A stretch of DNA of 64,000 bases from Balanoglossus misakiensis (Eukaryota > Hemichordata). The notes under the pieces were generated by a model, which was not told the origin of the DNA, searched no databases, and was given only the letters and a program-made list of their open reading frames with translations. The translations under genes were made by a program, and so were the position numbers. The stretch covers positions 12,338,001-12,402,000 of the forward strand of contig CM082578.2 of the NCBI GenBank assembly GCA_040954595.2, read 5' to 3'. Positions 1-11,851 of the stretch are shown piece after piece (positions within the stretch are counted from its first letter, which is position 1; each line of letters starts with the position of its first letter).

Positions 1-1196
1 GACATTTAGGCGGGTGTGTGCCCTATGCCAATTGACAAGAAGACCAGGTGACAGAAAGTCATCTTGATTTCCGTCATGGATGTTGAAATCTGAATAAACA
101 TTCAATTTCACACCCTTGAGCATTTCTGTCAGGACACCGCACAAGTGGTATCTCTACTCATTCCTGGCTTAAAACATTTTGAAAGATATTTTTTATTTCA
201 GTTCATTTACAAATTTGTATATTTATAAAGAAATAACACTTATTTGTTATATTGCCAGATTGACCATTGCATATATCTCTGTAGATTTTGACTTGAGTGT
301 AACTCATTATGTATAGTGAGTACAACTGTAATGCGACAGCAAATTTCATAATACATATAATGTAACTAGAACTCAACTATTCACTATCAGCCCACAAACT
401 AAAGCAAGCTTTCTTTAAATCAGGCTCTTACGTTTTTCCATTCACAGATCAGTTTTCACTTTATATTACCATGTCACCATGATAATACAATGAACCTTGC
501 CAAGTTGTTGTCAAACTTTGTTAAAAACCAGATGTCCCCCAGTTCCCCCTGCAGTGGGCCCGTTCTCTGGGATCGACATTACATCACTGTCTGAGAATTT
601 TTTTTCTTCCAGTTTTCCTGTCTTTTCCAGGTGTAAACAATTTTCAGAAGCACTTCTCATCCAAATTAAATTTTATCCTACCCTGGGGACGGCTGGCTTT
701 TTGACACCTACCGTGATGTATGGCTGTGTGGCACATGGGGTTATGTACACGTCTGGTCTTTAGCATCTGAATTGATTATGCAGAGTTCATAAGTTCCTTG
801 AAAGTCCAGGAATTTTGAATGACAAATTTTGAAATCCATAAAGTTGAGTGACTTCCACCACTTCATTTAGCGTAAACAGATTTTTCCGGTTGGAAATTAA
901 ACTTTGCGATGCTGTTTGTATGCACTCAGCCAATCTAAAATATTAAAAACAAATCAAACACTCAATGAAATAGTTCAATTATTACAACAACTAGTAACTG
1001 CTGTATAAATTCCTATAAACTTTAGGTGAGTTTCAAATATTTTGTTCGGATTATAAAAATAAACATTATTATTTGGTACATAATAAAAATGTTTCATCCA
1101 CGTTCATGTCTGAATTTCTGAGTCCCTAAGAGCTCTAGCTACAGTTGAGAATCAAACATCAAGTTGTAATCACGGGTGTTAATAAGTTAAGGGTGT
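1..1196. other. AT-rich flank downstream of the first LRR gene
   Basis: No coding exon, RNA gene or clear repeat is recognisable here. The stretch is AT-rich and lies 3' of the minus-strand gene that ends at 1197, so its right part is probably 3' UTR. No AATAAA in the minus-strand sense occurs within about 900 bases of the stop codon; the first one in that sense is near 187-192. An open frame at 497-763 starts with TTG, has no family resemblance and is treated as chance. Confidence 0.5.
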
Positions 1197-2816
1197 TTAT
1201 ACACATTCACCATCATTCTCTAAGTTTGTTAACAGAGAATGGCGGTGATGGCTGGATCTCTTTTTGTACAGTCTGGTGAACATGACAGCGGCTATGATAA
1301 ACATCAGGACCAGAGCAGCCGTCACTCCGAATACGACCGGAACAACCGTGTTGGTGTCTCCAACGGTGGCTTCTTGTGCCCCACTGGTACTTGGCGTAGT
1401 TTCAGAACACGTCAAATTTGCGCGCTCAACCTCTAGCAAATCGGCATTCAGGTACCGCGCCGGCTGGTAACACTGCAGGCCCCGGATGGACCTCTGCACC
1501 CGCTGGCTACTTCGCTGAAGCCAGGCTGTGAACTCGGAGAGCAGACAGTCGCAACTCAGCTGGTTCCTACGCAGGTCGATGGCGCCCGTTTTGTTGCCCG
1601 CGAAGAAGTCGGAGAACACCATCCCCGGTAATTGTGTGATGCGGTTGCCGTAGAAGGAGAGCGAGGTCAGACTCGGCAGATGGTCGAAGGCCCCAGAGTG
1701 AACAGAGAGGATGCGATTTCTGGCCAAGCTGATGGTTGATAGCTCTGTCAGATTGGCGAAAGCGTCGGCTCCCAGGTGAGAGATGACGTTATCCGAGAGG
1801 TCGAGAACCTTCAGGTGAAGCAGCGGTGACAGTGCGGCTGTTGGCACCTGGTGTAGGGCGTTCTTCGACAGAGTGATTCGCTCTAATTCGGGCAGCGCAG
1901 AGAGTGACGCCGCGGTGAAGGTCAAGTCCGACCTGGTGGTGTTTTGAAGCTTCAGTACCCGCAGCTGGGGCAGGAGCTGCAACGCAGTGCTCGGAATGTA
2001 CCGTAAGGGGTTGTGACACAGGCACAGTTGGGTCAGAGAGTGGAGCCCCCTGAAGACCCCTGGCAAGAGGTGTGTGAGTCTGTTGCCCGACAGAGTCAGA
2101 ATCCTCAGGGATTCTAATTGGGCGAACACACCCTCTCCGATGAATCTGATCTTGTTCTCATCCAGGAATAAATACTCCAGGGCCTGCAGACCATTCCACA
2201 CGCCCGGCCGTGTGATTTCCCGGAATGCGTTCCCGACCAGCTTGAGTCTGACCAGGCGGGTCAGCCGGGAGAACGCGCCGGAAGGCAGGGAGTGCATCTG
2301 CTTGTTGTTGCAGACCTCCAGCCATTCAACAGTCTGCAACTGGTGGAACATGTCCGGTACAAGATTCCCGAAGTTGTCGTTGTTCAGGACCAGTCTCTCC
2401 AGAACGGGTAATCCGTACAGGACGTCAGCGTGGAACACAGAGACGGCGTTGTCGCTTAAATACAGATGGCGCAGACTCGTGAATCTCTCAAATGCCCTGG
2501 CTTCCACATTGCCGATGGTGCAGTATTGGAATTTCAAGATCTGCAACTCGGCACGGAAACTGCCCGCCGCTAAGGTTTGGCTGTCCAGTGTGGCCATGCG
2601 ACATTCTTTCAACGCCAGAGAGCGTGTCGTGTTTGGAATCTGGCTGATCGAGGAATTGATTCTCATCATGCTGAAATCGGGAAGCCAACACGTCACTTCG
2701 TTTCTGTCCTGGCAGCTGCATTCTCGTGGACACCCAGTTGTCATAGCGACAGTGAGAACTGAAAGTGCCACCGCTGTTCTGATAGATTGTACTATTTTCC
2801 AACTTTTCGAATTCAT
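1197..2816 (-). CDS. LRR type I transmembrane protein 1 of 3
   Basis: A 539-residue single-coding-exon protein. Residues 1 to about 28 are a signal peptide. A cysteine-rich LRRNT cap follows (CPRECSCQ...VTC), then about 12 leucine-rich repeats of 24 residues to about residue 430. The LRRCT cap has the signature LSCDCLLSEFTAWL and ends in LTC. One membrane helix lies at about 491-514, followed by a tail of about 25 residues starting KKRSSHH. There is no TIR, death or kinase domain. I chose the ATG at 2816 because the frame upstream of it has no other ATG; the longer frame opens with TTG. The bases rc(2849-2870) end in CTTTCAG and look like a 3' splice site for a 5'-UTR intron. The caps resemble LRRC15, carboxypeptidase N subunit 2 and trophoblast glycoprotein, but orthology cannot be fixed. 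It is probably a cell-surface adhesion or recognition receptor; the ligand is unknown. Confidence 0.9.
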   Translation of the reverse strand: MNSKSWKIVQSIRTAVALSVLTVAMTTGCPRECSCQDRNEVTCWLPDFSMMRINSSISQIPNTTRSLALKECRMATLDSQTLAAGSFRAELQILKFQYCTIGNVEARAFERFTSLRHLYLSDNAVSVFHADVLYGLPVLERLVLNNDNFGNLVPDMFHQLQTVEWLEVCNNKQMHSLPSGAFSRLTRLVRLKLVGNAFREITRPGVWNGLQALEYLFLDENKIRFIGEGVFAQLESLRILTLSGNRLTHLLPGVFRGLHSLTQLCLCHNPLRYIPSTALQLLPQLRVLKLQNTTRSDLTFTAASLSALPELERITLSKNALHQVPTAALSPLLHLKVLDLSDNVISHLGADAFANLTELSTISLARNRILSVHSGAFDHLPSLTSLSFYGNRITQLPGMVFSDFFAGNKTGAIDLRRNQLSCDCLLSEFTAWLQRSSQRVQRSIRGLQCYQPARYLNADLLEVERANLTCSETTPSTSGAQEATVGDTNTVVPVVFGVTAALVLMFIIAAVMFTRLYKKRSSHHRHSLLTNLENDGECV

Positions 2817-3291
2817 GATTTCATTCAGTCTTAACAGGCAGAACAAAGCCTGAAAGCAAAACAAGTTTTAGACATGTGAAAAAATTGCATTAAAAACAAC
2901 TTAAAAGTGCTGCCCATTTTTGACTGAGATTAAAAGTTTAACTCCTGAAAGGTAATATTTCATCTCAACTTTCTGCCATCAAATATCAACCCGACAAAAA
3001 GAAATCTGATTTTTGCACTCAGTCAAAGCTAGCTTGTTTTGGCATTGTGAGAATTATATTGATCTCGAGAAATGAAAACAAACAATTGTACCAGTAGAGG
3101 GAGATGTCTGACAAGCTGATCATGTATTCACAGCTCAAACAGTAAGAGTGCCCCCTACCATGCATGCGTTCTTTGATCAGTACAAAAGGCACACCTTTGC
3201 TTGCGGCCAAGGTCTGGATCTTTCTGGGCAGCTGGATGCTTTAGTGGTAGAGCGATATATAATCTGGGCGATATACAAAAGGGGAACTTAC

Positions 3292-3360
3292 CTTGAAGTG
3301 AATGGATTCTGAGTTTTCTGTCTGTTGATGCCCGTAGTGTAGTGGTCAACAGTCACTGTT
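3292..3360 (-). other. candidate 5'-UTR exon of LRR gene 1 (upstream end unknown)
   Basis: On the minus strand this segment ends in CTTCAAG followed by GTAAGT, a near-perfect donor (intron starts at 3291). Joined to the CTTTCAG acceptor whose exon starts at 2849, it would remove a 442-base intron and bring the first ATG to 2816. The joined frame has an in-frame TGA upstream and no ATG before 2816, which supports non-coding leader. The transcription start is not visible. Confidence 0.45.
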
Positions 3361-5776
3361 GCAATGGCTTAGCCGCAGCCTGACCTAAGAAATCTGAGAA
3401 ATCAGCAAACATGCTTTTATTGAGTTTGTCAACATATGTGCACTATGTGTTATATAACATAATGTTTGACTTTGAGTTTTAATGACTGTTAGTTGTGTAC
3501 AGTCACCATGGCAATTAATTTACTTGATAACATCCACCAATTAGCCTGACCTGACCTTAAAATTAAAAAAAAAATATTTTTTTTTTCATATTCTCTGAAG
3601 CTAGTAAAAAATGCAAGAATTTCATCAAAATGACAGGAACCAGAGATAATTGTCAACAAAATGTTCCAAGCCAGTTGTATATGTTATAAATGTAGATAAT
3701 GGCGATTGAACTTCTGAAGAAAGTACATGTATTGGAACATGCAACAGCTAGGATAAAGACCCAACGAAAATAGTCAAAACATAAGTTTCAATTAAATTTA
3801 TATCTGTAAGATCGGTATTTCCAGAAAGCCGAAACAAATCTAATCACTGAACATATGGATCAACAATGCCACAGTTTCCTTTACTATGGTCAGAACAATT
3901 CAACATTATTTCTGAAAACCATCTGTGTACCGGTAGATGCAACATGTTTTTGGTGATTATAATCCTCCACATTTGTCCACCCTAACTGAGAGAACCTCAC
4001 CAATGCTCAGAAATTTGTATTTTACTTTGATTCGACAGTAGACATCACTCTGCATATTGTGTGTGCAATGACCGCAAAGTGCGACCTTGGCAATGGATTT
4101 GTGGTGCAAAGCATGAACTTGAATGAAATTAAATAGACAGAGTGGAAGTATAGTCAAGACACATGTACACAGTGCCTGTATCTTGAGTCAAGTGGTGACG
4201 CATAAAACTTTTATGAAACTGTACCTTTAAGATGGAGCTGCAGTAAGTTTCTTCTTCACCTGTGCTCGTAATGTGCTCGCACTATGTAAACATCCGTGGA
4301 GAACACAAATATATATGCATGCACAAAATACAAAAATTACCCTTGACATCCAAGTCAGGTTGATGAACGAACATATGCGTCACAGTGGGCAGGTTGGGTT
4401 TCGAATGCGTTGGCCGCATTGAAATGAGGCAGCTGATAAGGTGAAGGGCATGCACTTTCTGCTTAAATGCCCAGTGTATTGTGGGGTGAATTCCATTGTC
4501 AACTATGGCTTGTGCTGGCAGTCAGTCAAAGTACACACTCGTCCTTTTGTGAATGGGATCTTTCCATGTGCGTCAAGCTTGACCTAGCTCAGCTGCGTCT
4601 TAACCGCGTTTCTCCTCTTAGTGTCAGACAAATGGCCAAATTCTTTCGGGACAGAAATTTGCCTCTCTATGGGTGTAGACAGTTTTTATAGCCAGACAGC
4701 TGCTGGGGGAACCATTCGTTGGCCTTGCGATCAGCAACACACGTGTGTTGTCCGTAATAATTCTCAGCAGTTCATTGTAGAAGTTTTTATTTGCCATGAT
4801 TGTCTTTGTTTTGGAAGTGCTGGTATAATGACTGGTTTTATCCAGGCACATAGTGGTTGCGTGTAAATCCGTCCGATGATTTTCTTGTGGAATTTACAGA
4901 CTTTCTAGCAGTCACTGCTTTTGCCCAAATTGTTCATAGCAGTTTATAGTTATCACAATGGATGATTTGTTTTGGAATACGAGCTCGCAAATTATAATGC
5001 AGTGAGGGGAATGTACTCTTAAGCAGGTTGTTACTATAACTGGATAGGTTGCATGATTGACAGACAATATACGGTAGGCGTGTACCGTACCTGTATGCGT
5101 ACTCAAACTAGGTCATTTTGAACCTGAACTAGCTCAGAATTGTAATGTCATACTATATTAGGGCACTGATCATGCGCATAAGAGTAGAGGCAACTATTGA
5201 ACAATAGGAAACTGAACAGGGAATGTAAAATATTTTACTTATTCAATTGGGAAGTATGCTCACTTCAAAGCACAATAACTCTTTAACTTTGCTTTGTCTG
5301 TTTTCATCTTCCACATTTATTTTTTGACTCAGCGGTGCTTTCCAAACACTGCCCTCTATGGACCATTCATGTTGGTGTCACCAATGATCATGCATACCAG
5401 CATGGTTCGTGGTGTTCAGTCTCAGCTGTGAAACTACAGCTGCTTGTCCACAGCAGAGCGCGTTATCTTTTTCACAGAAATCTTTAGAATGTTCATTTTG
5501 TAAACCAAATTTTTCTTCAAGGTGAAATTTTTCTTTAAGGTCCATTTACCTGTGACTTTTGGCTGACTTTCCGTACCGTGGTTCTTTAGAGGGATGTATG
5601 GAACAAATGTATATCTGTCTCAGTGTTGGATCACCACAAAGTCACCTTTTCCCCACTAGAAAGTTTTTGCTCAGCGACAGAGTCAGAGGTTAAACGCAAT
5701 TGGTTATCACGCATGTTTTACTAGTCATTCACAACTCTCTAATAAAAAGTGGTCCTGAAGGATTTGGATGACATAG
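3361..5776. other. spacer between LRR genes 1 and 2
   Basis: I see no coding exon with family resemblance. Short frames on both strands overlap each other and lack splice or start context. The right end is the 3' flank of the minus-strand gene at 5983-7590. Confidence 0.5.
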
Positions 5777-5782
5777 TTTATT
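5777..5782 (-). terminator. probable polyadenylation signal of LRR gene 2
   Basis: TTTATT on the plus strand reads AATAAA on the minus strand, about 200 bases past the stop codon of the LRR gene. Position and sequence fit a poly(A) signal; there is no transcript evidence. Confidence 0.45.
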
Positions 5783-5982
5783 CTGTGCAAATTGAAAGAT
5801 GAATAAACATCTGACCTTGCACTCAGTATTAAAATGTATTTGGTTGATGAGAGTAATAAATTATATTTAGATGATGTAGATGTAGGCAGTGCATGATGAA
5901 GAAAAACAGGAAAGATGGGATTTGTGAAAAGCAAACGAGGAGTTGGTTGTCATCCTAGAGGTCCACCTATTCGACCTCTGAC

Positions 5983-7590
5983 CTAGCTGGGCACTTCTGT
6001 GTCATCCCACAGCCTCATGGGAAGCCTCAGTCTGTCGTAGCTGGCCTGCTGGTTCACCGAGATCTTCTTCCGCAGTCTCCTGTAGAGACACATGGACACG
6101 ATGCCAGCCAGCGTCAGCGCGATGGTCACCCCGATGCCCGCGCAAATGTAGATGGCCATTTTCAAAGAGTGCGAGGTGGTGGAGAACGTTCTAGCGGGAG
6201 GGAGGGTGGAATCTGTGCAGGTCAGGTTCTCCGTGGCAACGTCCAGGAGATCGACACCTGCGAGTCTGTGAGGTGATTGGCAGCGCAGCCCATGCATTCC
6301 GGTCTGCGGAGATGACCCGTTGAAGCGCACCCTGCCCCAGTCTATGAAGTCCTTCATGTTGCAGTCGCAGCTCCAAGGGTTGGAGTAGAGGTTGATGTCC
6401 GTGAGCGCGCGGAGCGGCGCAAAGACGCCGCCCGGCAGCGACCTCAGCTTGTTGAAGGAGAGTTCGAGCAGCAGCAGATCGGCCAAGCCGCTGAAGGCGT
6501 CTTCGTCGACGCTTCTCAACTGAGTGTGGGAGATGAAGAGGTACGTCAGAGAGGTGAGGTTCTGAAATGCCTTGGCCGGGAGCGTGGCGAGCTGGTTGTT
6601 GCTCAGCTGAAGGTTGCACAGATGCTTCAGAGAACCCAGCGCCAGGCGGGGAAAAGTGTCCATGTCGAAATTATCGTTTAAGTTGAGCAGCTGCAGACGA
6701 GGGACACCAGAGAAAGCGAGAGGTTCGATCAGGTGCAGGCCTGTCGCCTGGAGATCCAACAGTTTCAATCCGGGTAGCTGGTCCAGTGCAGCCGCGGGCA
6801 CAGTATTCAGAGGATTGTATCTCAGCTTGAGCGTCTCTAAACCGTGCAGTCCTGGATGGAAAAGCTCCGCTTTCAGAAATTTCAATTTATTGTAACTCAG
6901 ATCCAGCAGTTTTAAGTTCGACAGGCCCGAAAACATCCCATCGGCTATGTCTGTTAGTTGGTTGCTGGGAACAAGGAGCTCCTCCAGTGCGTCGAGTCCC
7001 TCCAGTATGCCGGGGTCCTCCAAGATTCCCAGCTCGTTGTTCCCCAGTGACAGGAAACGCAGGTTCCGCAGACCCCGGAAGGAGTGCTCCCGTATTTGCA
7101 GGGCGGACGGACTGTGCTCGATTTCCAGCCACTCCAGCCCCTGCAGATCCCGGAACATGTCCGCCGGTATCCGGTCGACGTTGTTGTTGTACAGCTTCAG
7201 CTGCTGGAGCCTGGGCAGCCCGCGGAACACCCCGGCTCGGATCACCTTGAAGAAGTTGTTCTCCAGCTGCAAGAACTCCAGCGCGGGCGCGCCGGCGAAG
7301 GCGCCGTCGTCGAGGAAGGCGATGTACCCGTTGGATACGGTCAGGTGCTCCACGGTGGAGTAGTTGCGGAAGGCCTCCTCCAGAATGGAGAAGCGGGGCG
7401 CTTTGAAGTGGAGGTCCTGCGTCCCCTGCGGGAAGGAGCCGGGCAGCTGGGTGTAGTTGACGCAGACTGTCACGTGTCCTACGCAGGTGCAGTCTGGTGG
7501 ACACTGCATGCCTGCAGACTGCTGGGCTTGGCAGCAAATCAGAACCACAAGGCACATCCTGATTACAGGGTTCTTTGTGGTCATCTTCAT
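5983..7590 (-). CDS. LRR type I transmembrane protein 2 of 3
   Basis: A 535-residue paralogue with the same layout in one coding exon: signal peptide to about residue 28, LRRNT (CPPDCTCVGH), LRRs such as LRFLSLGNNELG and LKLLDLSYNKLK, then LRRCT opening NPWSCDCNMKDFIDW and closing NLTC. One membrane helix lies at about 480-502 and the tail is 33 residues. The basic juxtamembrane run (YRRLRKK) marks the cytoplasmic side. The tail contains LWDDTE near its end, a motif shared with the third paralogue. I chose the ATG at 7590; the longer open frame starts with TTG at 7623, and a second ATG lies two codons in at 7584. Coding sequence is more GC-rich than the flanks. No intracellular enzyme or adaptor domain is present, so it is probably a recognition or adhesion receptor signalling through partners. 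Confidence 0.9.
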   Translation of the reverse strand: MKMTTKNPVIRMCLVVLICCQAQQSAGMQCPPDCTCVGHVTVCVNYTQLPGSFPQGTQDLHFKAPRFSILEEAFRNYSTVEHLTVSNGYIAFLDDGAFAGAPALEFLQLENNFFKVIRAGVFRGLPRLQQLKLYNNNVDRIPADMFRDLQGLEWLEIEHSPSALQIREHSFRGLRNLRFLSLGNNELGILEDPGILEGLDALEELLVPSNQLTDIADGMFSGLSNLKLLDLSYNKLKFLKAELFHPGLHGLETLKLRYNPLNTVPAAALDQLPGLKLLDLQATGLHLIEPLAFSGVPRLQLLNLNDNFDMDTFPRLALGSLKHLCNLQLSNNQLATLPAKAFQNLTSLTYLFISHTQLRSVDEDAFSGLADLLLLELSFNKLRSLPGGVFAPLRALTDINLYSNPWSCDCNMKDFIDWGRVRFNGSSPQTGMHGLRCQSPHRLAGVDLLDVATENLTCTDSTLPPARTFSTTSHSLKMAIYICAGIGVTIALTLAGIVSMCLYRRLRKKISVNQQASYDRLRLPMRLWDDTEVPS

Positions 7591-8863
7591 CACAGTGGTG
7601 GCCAGGGAATTAAATGCTCTCAATGCAGTGTTTCAGTATCTATGAGTTTCAGATCTGTAGTACTTGACCAGACTCTGCAATGATAATGTATTAAGTCTGT
7701 TATCGTAAAAGATCAGTGATGGGGATTGACATTTATTTTTGTGATGACGTTTTTATTTTTTTTATTTTTGTTCACCATATGTGTTTGAAGCTTAATGGTA
7801 ACTGTCATCACATGCATAGTTCTTAGACTAGAATTTCTAAAGTTACGGTAAATAGGAAACAACACTGAATCAGCATTGTCTGTTTGACTGTGAATGCACT
7901 TGTACTTGAAGTAGATTCCTGTGTTTTGTCTCAAAGACACATCATCAAACATGGGCATTCTTGTGCCAAATGGTTCCATAAAAGACTTTATTTAGCGACC
8001 CTTGCAATGCAAATTTTAACCATTGCCACTGTTGCAATGAATGAATGTGAGTAGTATGACAGGTACATGTACATGTTAAAAGAATTAAATGAATTTGAAA
8101 CAGAAATGTCTAAAACGGGATGACAGTTCTTCAATCCATTGGTTAAATTTGTTTTACACACCACGTACCAATCAAAATGTTCCCACGAAACAGTTAAAAA
8201 CATTGGAAGTATGGAGGTTGAAATTGTGGATGGTGAATTTGAAGGTCAAATTGTCAAGGACACGCTGTCAAAAATTTGCATGCATGCTTGTAACAGAGAT
8301 TTCATCGATATTAAAGCTTGATTACTGGTAGTTTATGGAACATAACAGGGCTAAAAAAGTAGCTGAAAGAAGTAAAAGGGTAAGAATTCGATAGGCAACA
8401 GGTTGAGGATACAGCTGCATAATTATGAAGCTAGACAACTCAGTGACATCCATGATGTGTAATTTGCCGGTACTGTCGCAAATAAAAATAATCACAACCG
8501 TTGTCACGAATGTCATAGTATAGTGTAATCGGTGTGAACAGGACAATTAACTACAAGTATAGCTGCAGCACTTACATTAGGTTTAAACAAATCATGCACG
8601 TGCATTCACGAACCCCGAGAAACAATGAAACCACAGCAGAAATTACCTGTTGACTTGCTACGTGTGAGGTCTGCAGACATGGCCGAAACGTCTCCGTGTG
8701 AGGGATCAAACAACAAGGTGAAGGGTTTGTGCCCAGGAAGTGATTCAGGTCTTTCTACTTTGTTTATCCGCGAGAGCTGGCGTGCGGCGTGGCTGAATGG
8801 AAAATGCAAATCGGGGAACCCAAGTCCTTTGTGTTCAATGTTCCACTTCATTTACAGTCTTAC

Positions 8864-8945
8864 CTCTTTCACTGCAAACAGTGAACAGGCTTGCTGGTCA
8901 CATGACTGGATTCCTTCCAAGTTCTCGGCAGGAATTACATAATTG
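8864..8945 (-). other. possible 5'-UTR exon of LRR gene 2
   Basis: On the minus strand GTGAAAGAG is followed by GTAAGA, a good donor at 8863. A weaker donor (CAACAG, then GTAATT) lies at 8646. Either could join one of the weak acceptors between 7620 and 7680, by analogy with the leader introns of the other two LRR genes. The evidence is only splice-site shape. Confidence 0.2.
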
Positions 8946-8961
8946 AGGTGGGTGGGTTGGT

Positions 8962-8981
8962 GGGGGGGGGGGGGGGGGGGG
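8962..8981 (+). repeat. 20-base G homopolymer with G-rich lead-in
   Basis: Twenty consecutive G, preceded by GGTGGGTGGGTTGGT. The whole of 8948-8981 can form a G-quadruplex on the plus strand. It lies between LRR genes 2 and 3. Confidence 0.9.
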
Positions 8982-11851
8982 TCAATGATAAACAAGAAAC
9001 ACACACAAAAAAGGTAGATTTTACTTAGAGCTGCCAAATTTTTGCCAGAATTTATGTCAGAATACATCACACAGTGGCAAGTCATGTGTGATGACACGTC
9101 AAAGTCTGTCATACAGGGCCAGCCAAATACAGGTTTGCGTCAGACTTCACCATGAAAATATCAAACAGTGTATAGTCAAACAGTGTACACAAACAAAGTC
9201 AGAGGAAATCAGAAAAAAAAACATTCCTTCATCCAAATAAGTCCATTATTCCAATAACTTTTTTCAAAATATCTCTTTTATTACAATATTTTTTTACCAT
9301 AACTTTTAACAGCAAGCTGACACCCCAAGAAAAACAAACTAAAAACAGTCAGTAATGTTGCTATAGCAACATGAATCATAATACCAGTATTAAAACTGCC
9401 GGCCGTGGGAAAGTGCAAGTCCATCATCAACAATGAATCAGAAAGCCCAGAGTAGTCATGTGCCCTGCATCCATCCAATCACATGTGGGATACCATATCC
9501 CACTATGAACACTACGGTTGCTGTGAAGAATTTTAGAAACAGTTATTGCAGTGTGCAGCATCATGTAGAACTGGACTGCGAGCAGTGAAAGTTGTCAAAT
9601 TGGGCAGCTACACAGTCATTTTCCCACATTTTTTCCTACATAGCACTTTTTTCCACGATGGAGCATCAGCTTGGGTATTTTCCTTCTAAATTACTGAAGG
9701 CCAAAGCCTCTACCTTTTAACCTGTCAAATTCCATAGAAATTGCCTTCTACTAGTTCTAGTTTCCATTATGGAATGTTCTATTGAATTGAAAATTGGTAG
9801 GCATCCTATTAATCAATGTCTGTAATAAGACAAGCACAAATTTACTGTCAACAGTTATAAATTGAATTATTCAAATCATATATTACTTCATTAACGTTGG
9901 TTTGGATGTGGATGGGAAAAAAAACATTTCAGTAATGGAAGGTATTATCATTGCCTGCAAGTTTCGTAATTCCCGCAGGAAACAAAATTCTTACAAAAAA
10001 ATAATGCTCTCTTGGTCAATGATACAAATTAGTTTTTACACAGGCAATCAAAATTGCATTGCTTATTAATAAAAACTTACATTAAAATTAATATGTCTTG
10101 TGAAGATTTGAAATCGTACAAGTGGTGCTTTATACTTCTCTTGGCACACACAGTGAAAGTGTGTTTCCTGCCAGGAAGTGTTTTTCACCGATGTGAGTGT
10201 AGAGTTGATACTGGCCTATTGTTGAATGCTGAAAATTGAAAGTGTATATATACATCAGGTAGAGGGAGCTGGGACCTGTGCTGGAGAATATACAGCAGAA
10301 TTTGTAAACCTACTAGACTACTAGTAACCATGGTGCTAAGCATCTCCGTGTGCGTCCGATTGAAAGAAATGGACTTGGCACGATGTGCACATACAAGCTA
10401 CATTACATCTGTTAGGACTACTTTTCAAATGATGTATAATTTGCTGTCATCATGCTAATTATTGTTCTAGTTGAGGTAAACATCTACTCTAGTGCACACA
10501 ACATAATTTCAGTCATATAATTCGTAAACAACTCAACTAAACCGCTATTTACTGTTATCATGCCAAGGCACGACTAAAATGAGGCCACTACTGACCTGAA
10601 ATGAAATGAAAAAAATTTGTGAGAAAAAACATATGTTTACACATTATTGGTTCAGAAACAATGGCGGTTGGAATTCACATTTGTGAATGTGTGATAGTGA
10701 TTTGCTCTCATATCCTCTTGGTCCACTATTTTACCCTGCAGTTGAAAATGTAACCAAAATCCAGCATAGACTGGAAATTTTTAATGAAAATAAGAAATGG
10801 CCCTGTTTACTTTCTGATCGAGTTCTGAAATTGTTCATAATTTTGGAGCTCGGCACATAACATTTTGAAGTGTAAATAATGATTGCGATGTTCCGTCTAG
10901 AATATCCAAATTCCAGAACGTGCAGTTGCATGTACTCTGAAGTCATCTCACCATTTGAGCACACTGTTGTAAATACAAAATCTGATGTGAAATACAAAGA
11001 GGAAAAAAAAAGGTGTGAAAAACTGGTCGACTTGGAAATCCTGGATCTCTTGGCAGCTTATTATCTCAAAGGCTTCAATTTTTCTGCTTTGAGTGGTACA
11101 AACTTGAACATCAAATTCCTGAACTTTTTAAAGGGTGGTAAACATTCACAAATAATTGCTATTTGAGTCAATAATTTGAATTCACCTGGTAAATCAGATA
11201 CATTTCTGTATCAGCACCAATGCTTTTTTTAACACAGCTGGAAACATTTGAAAGGAGGGCAATCTGACAATCGAACTAAAAAAAACGGATTTTTTTAACT
11301 TCTGTTAAAATTAACTTCCAAGCTGGTGAGCTGATGGCCTACTTTTCACAATAAAAATAAGTGGGCTGAAGATATTTTCCCCGGTGAAATCTTGTTGGAA
11401 GACAAAATGGAGTCTGATTTTGAATCAGCTCTCCATTGATTCAGATGAGAGTAATTAGTCTACTCATTATATAGCTCCTGTTCTTGATTTGTCATTGCTA
11501 TGACCTTTGACGTGGATGACTAATGTCAAACATCACACCATCTTGGCAGGAACTTGTGCCATCGGTATGAACTTATAACATGGTGACCTGTTTCAAAGCG
11601 TCACTGAGTTACACATTTGTGATCTGGTCAAATATGCAGACATTCCAACGCAGCTCTACAGCTATCCAAAAAGCCGGGAATAATAATTATGCTTTTGGAA
11701 AGCACACAGGTAGTGGAAAATTCCAAGCAGCGTACCGGTAAAATGGCAGTACCGGTAAATGAAAAGAAATGCCCTGTTTTTCTTGACAGCACCCGTGATA
11801 TCATAAGAGGAAGTGAAATAACCAATTTAAAACGATCCAGATTTAATGATA
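8982..11851. other. spacer between LRR genes 2 and 3
   Basis: AT-rich sequence with no recognisable exon, RNA gene or mobile element on either strand. Short frames, for example 10879-11166 (+), show no family resemblance. Confidence 0.5.

Noticed and set aside
2074-2853. 259-codon plus-strand open frame
   Set aside because: It is the antisense shadow of LRR gene 1; leucine-rich coding on the minus strand keeps this frame open. No domain and no ATG context.
6887-7683. Long open frames in other frames over LRR gene 2 (minus 222 codons, plus 199 codons)
   Set aside because: Both lie over the GC-rich 5' half of the LRR coding exon and give low-complexity R/A/P/G or Q/V/G protein typical of shadow frames.
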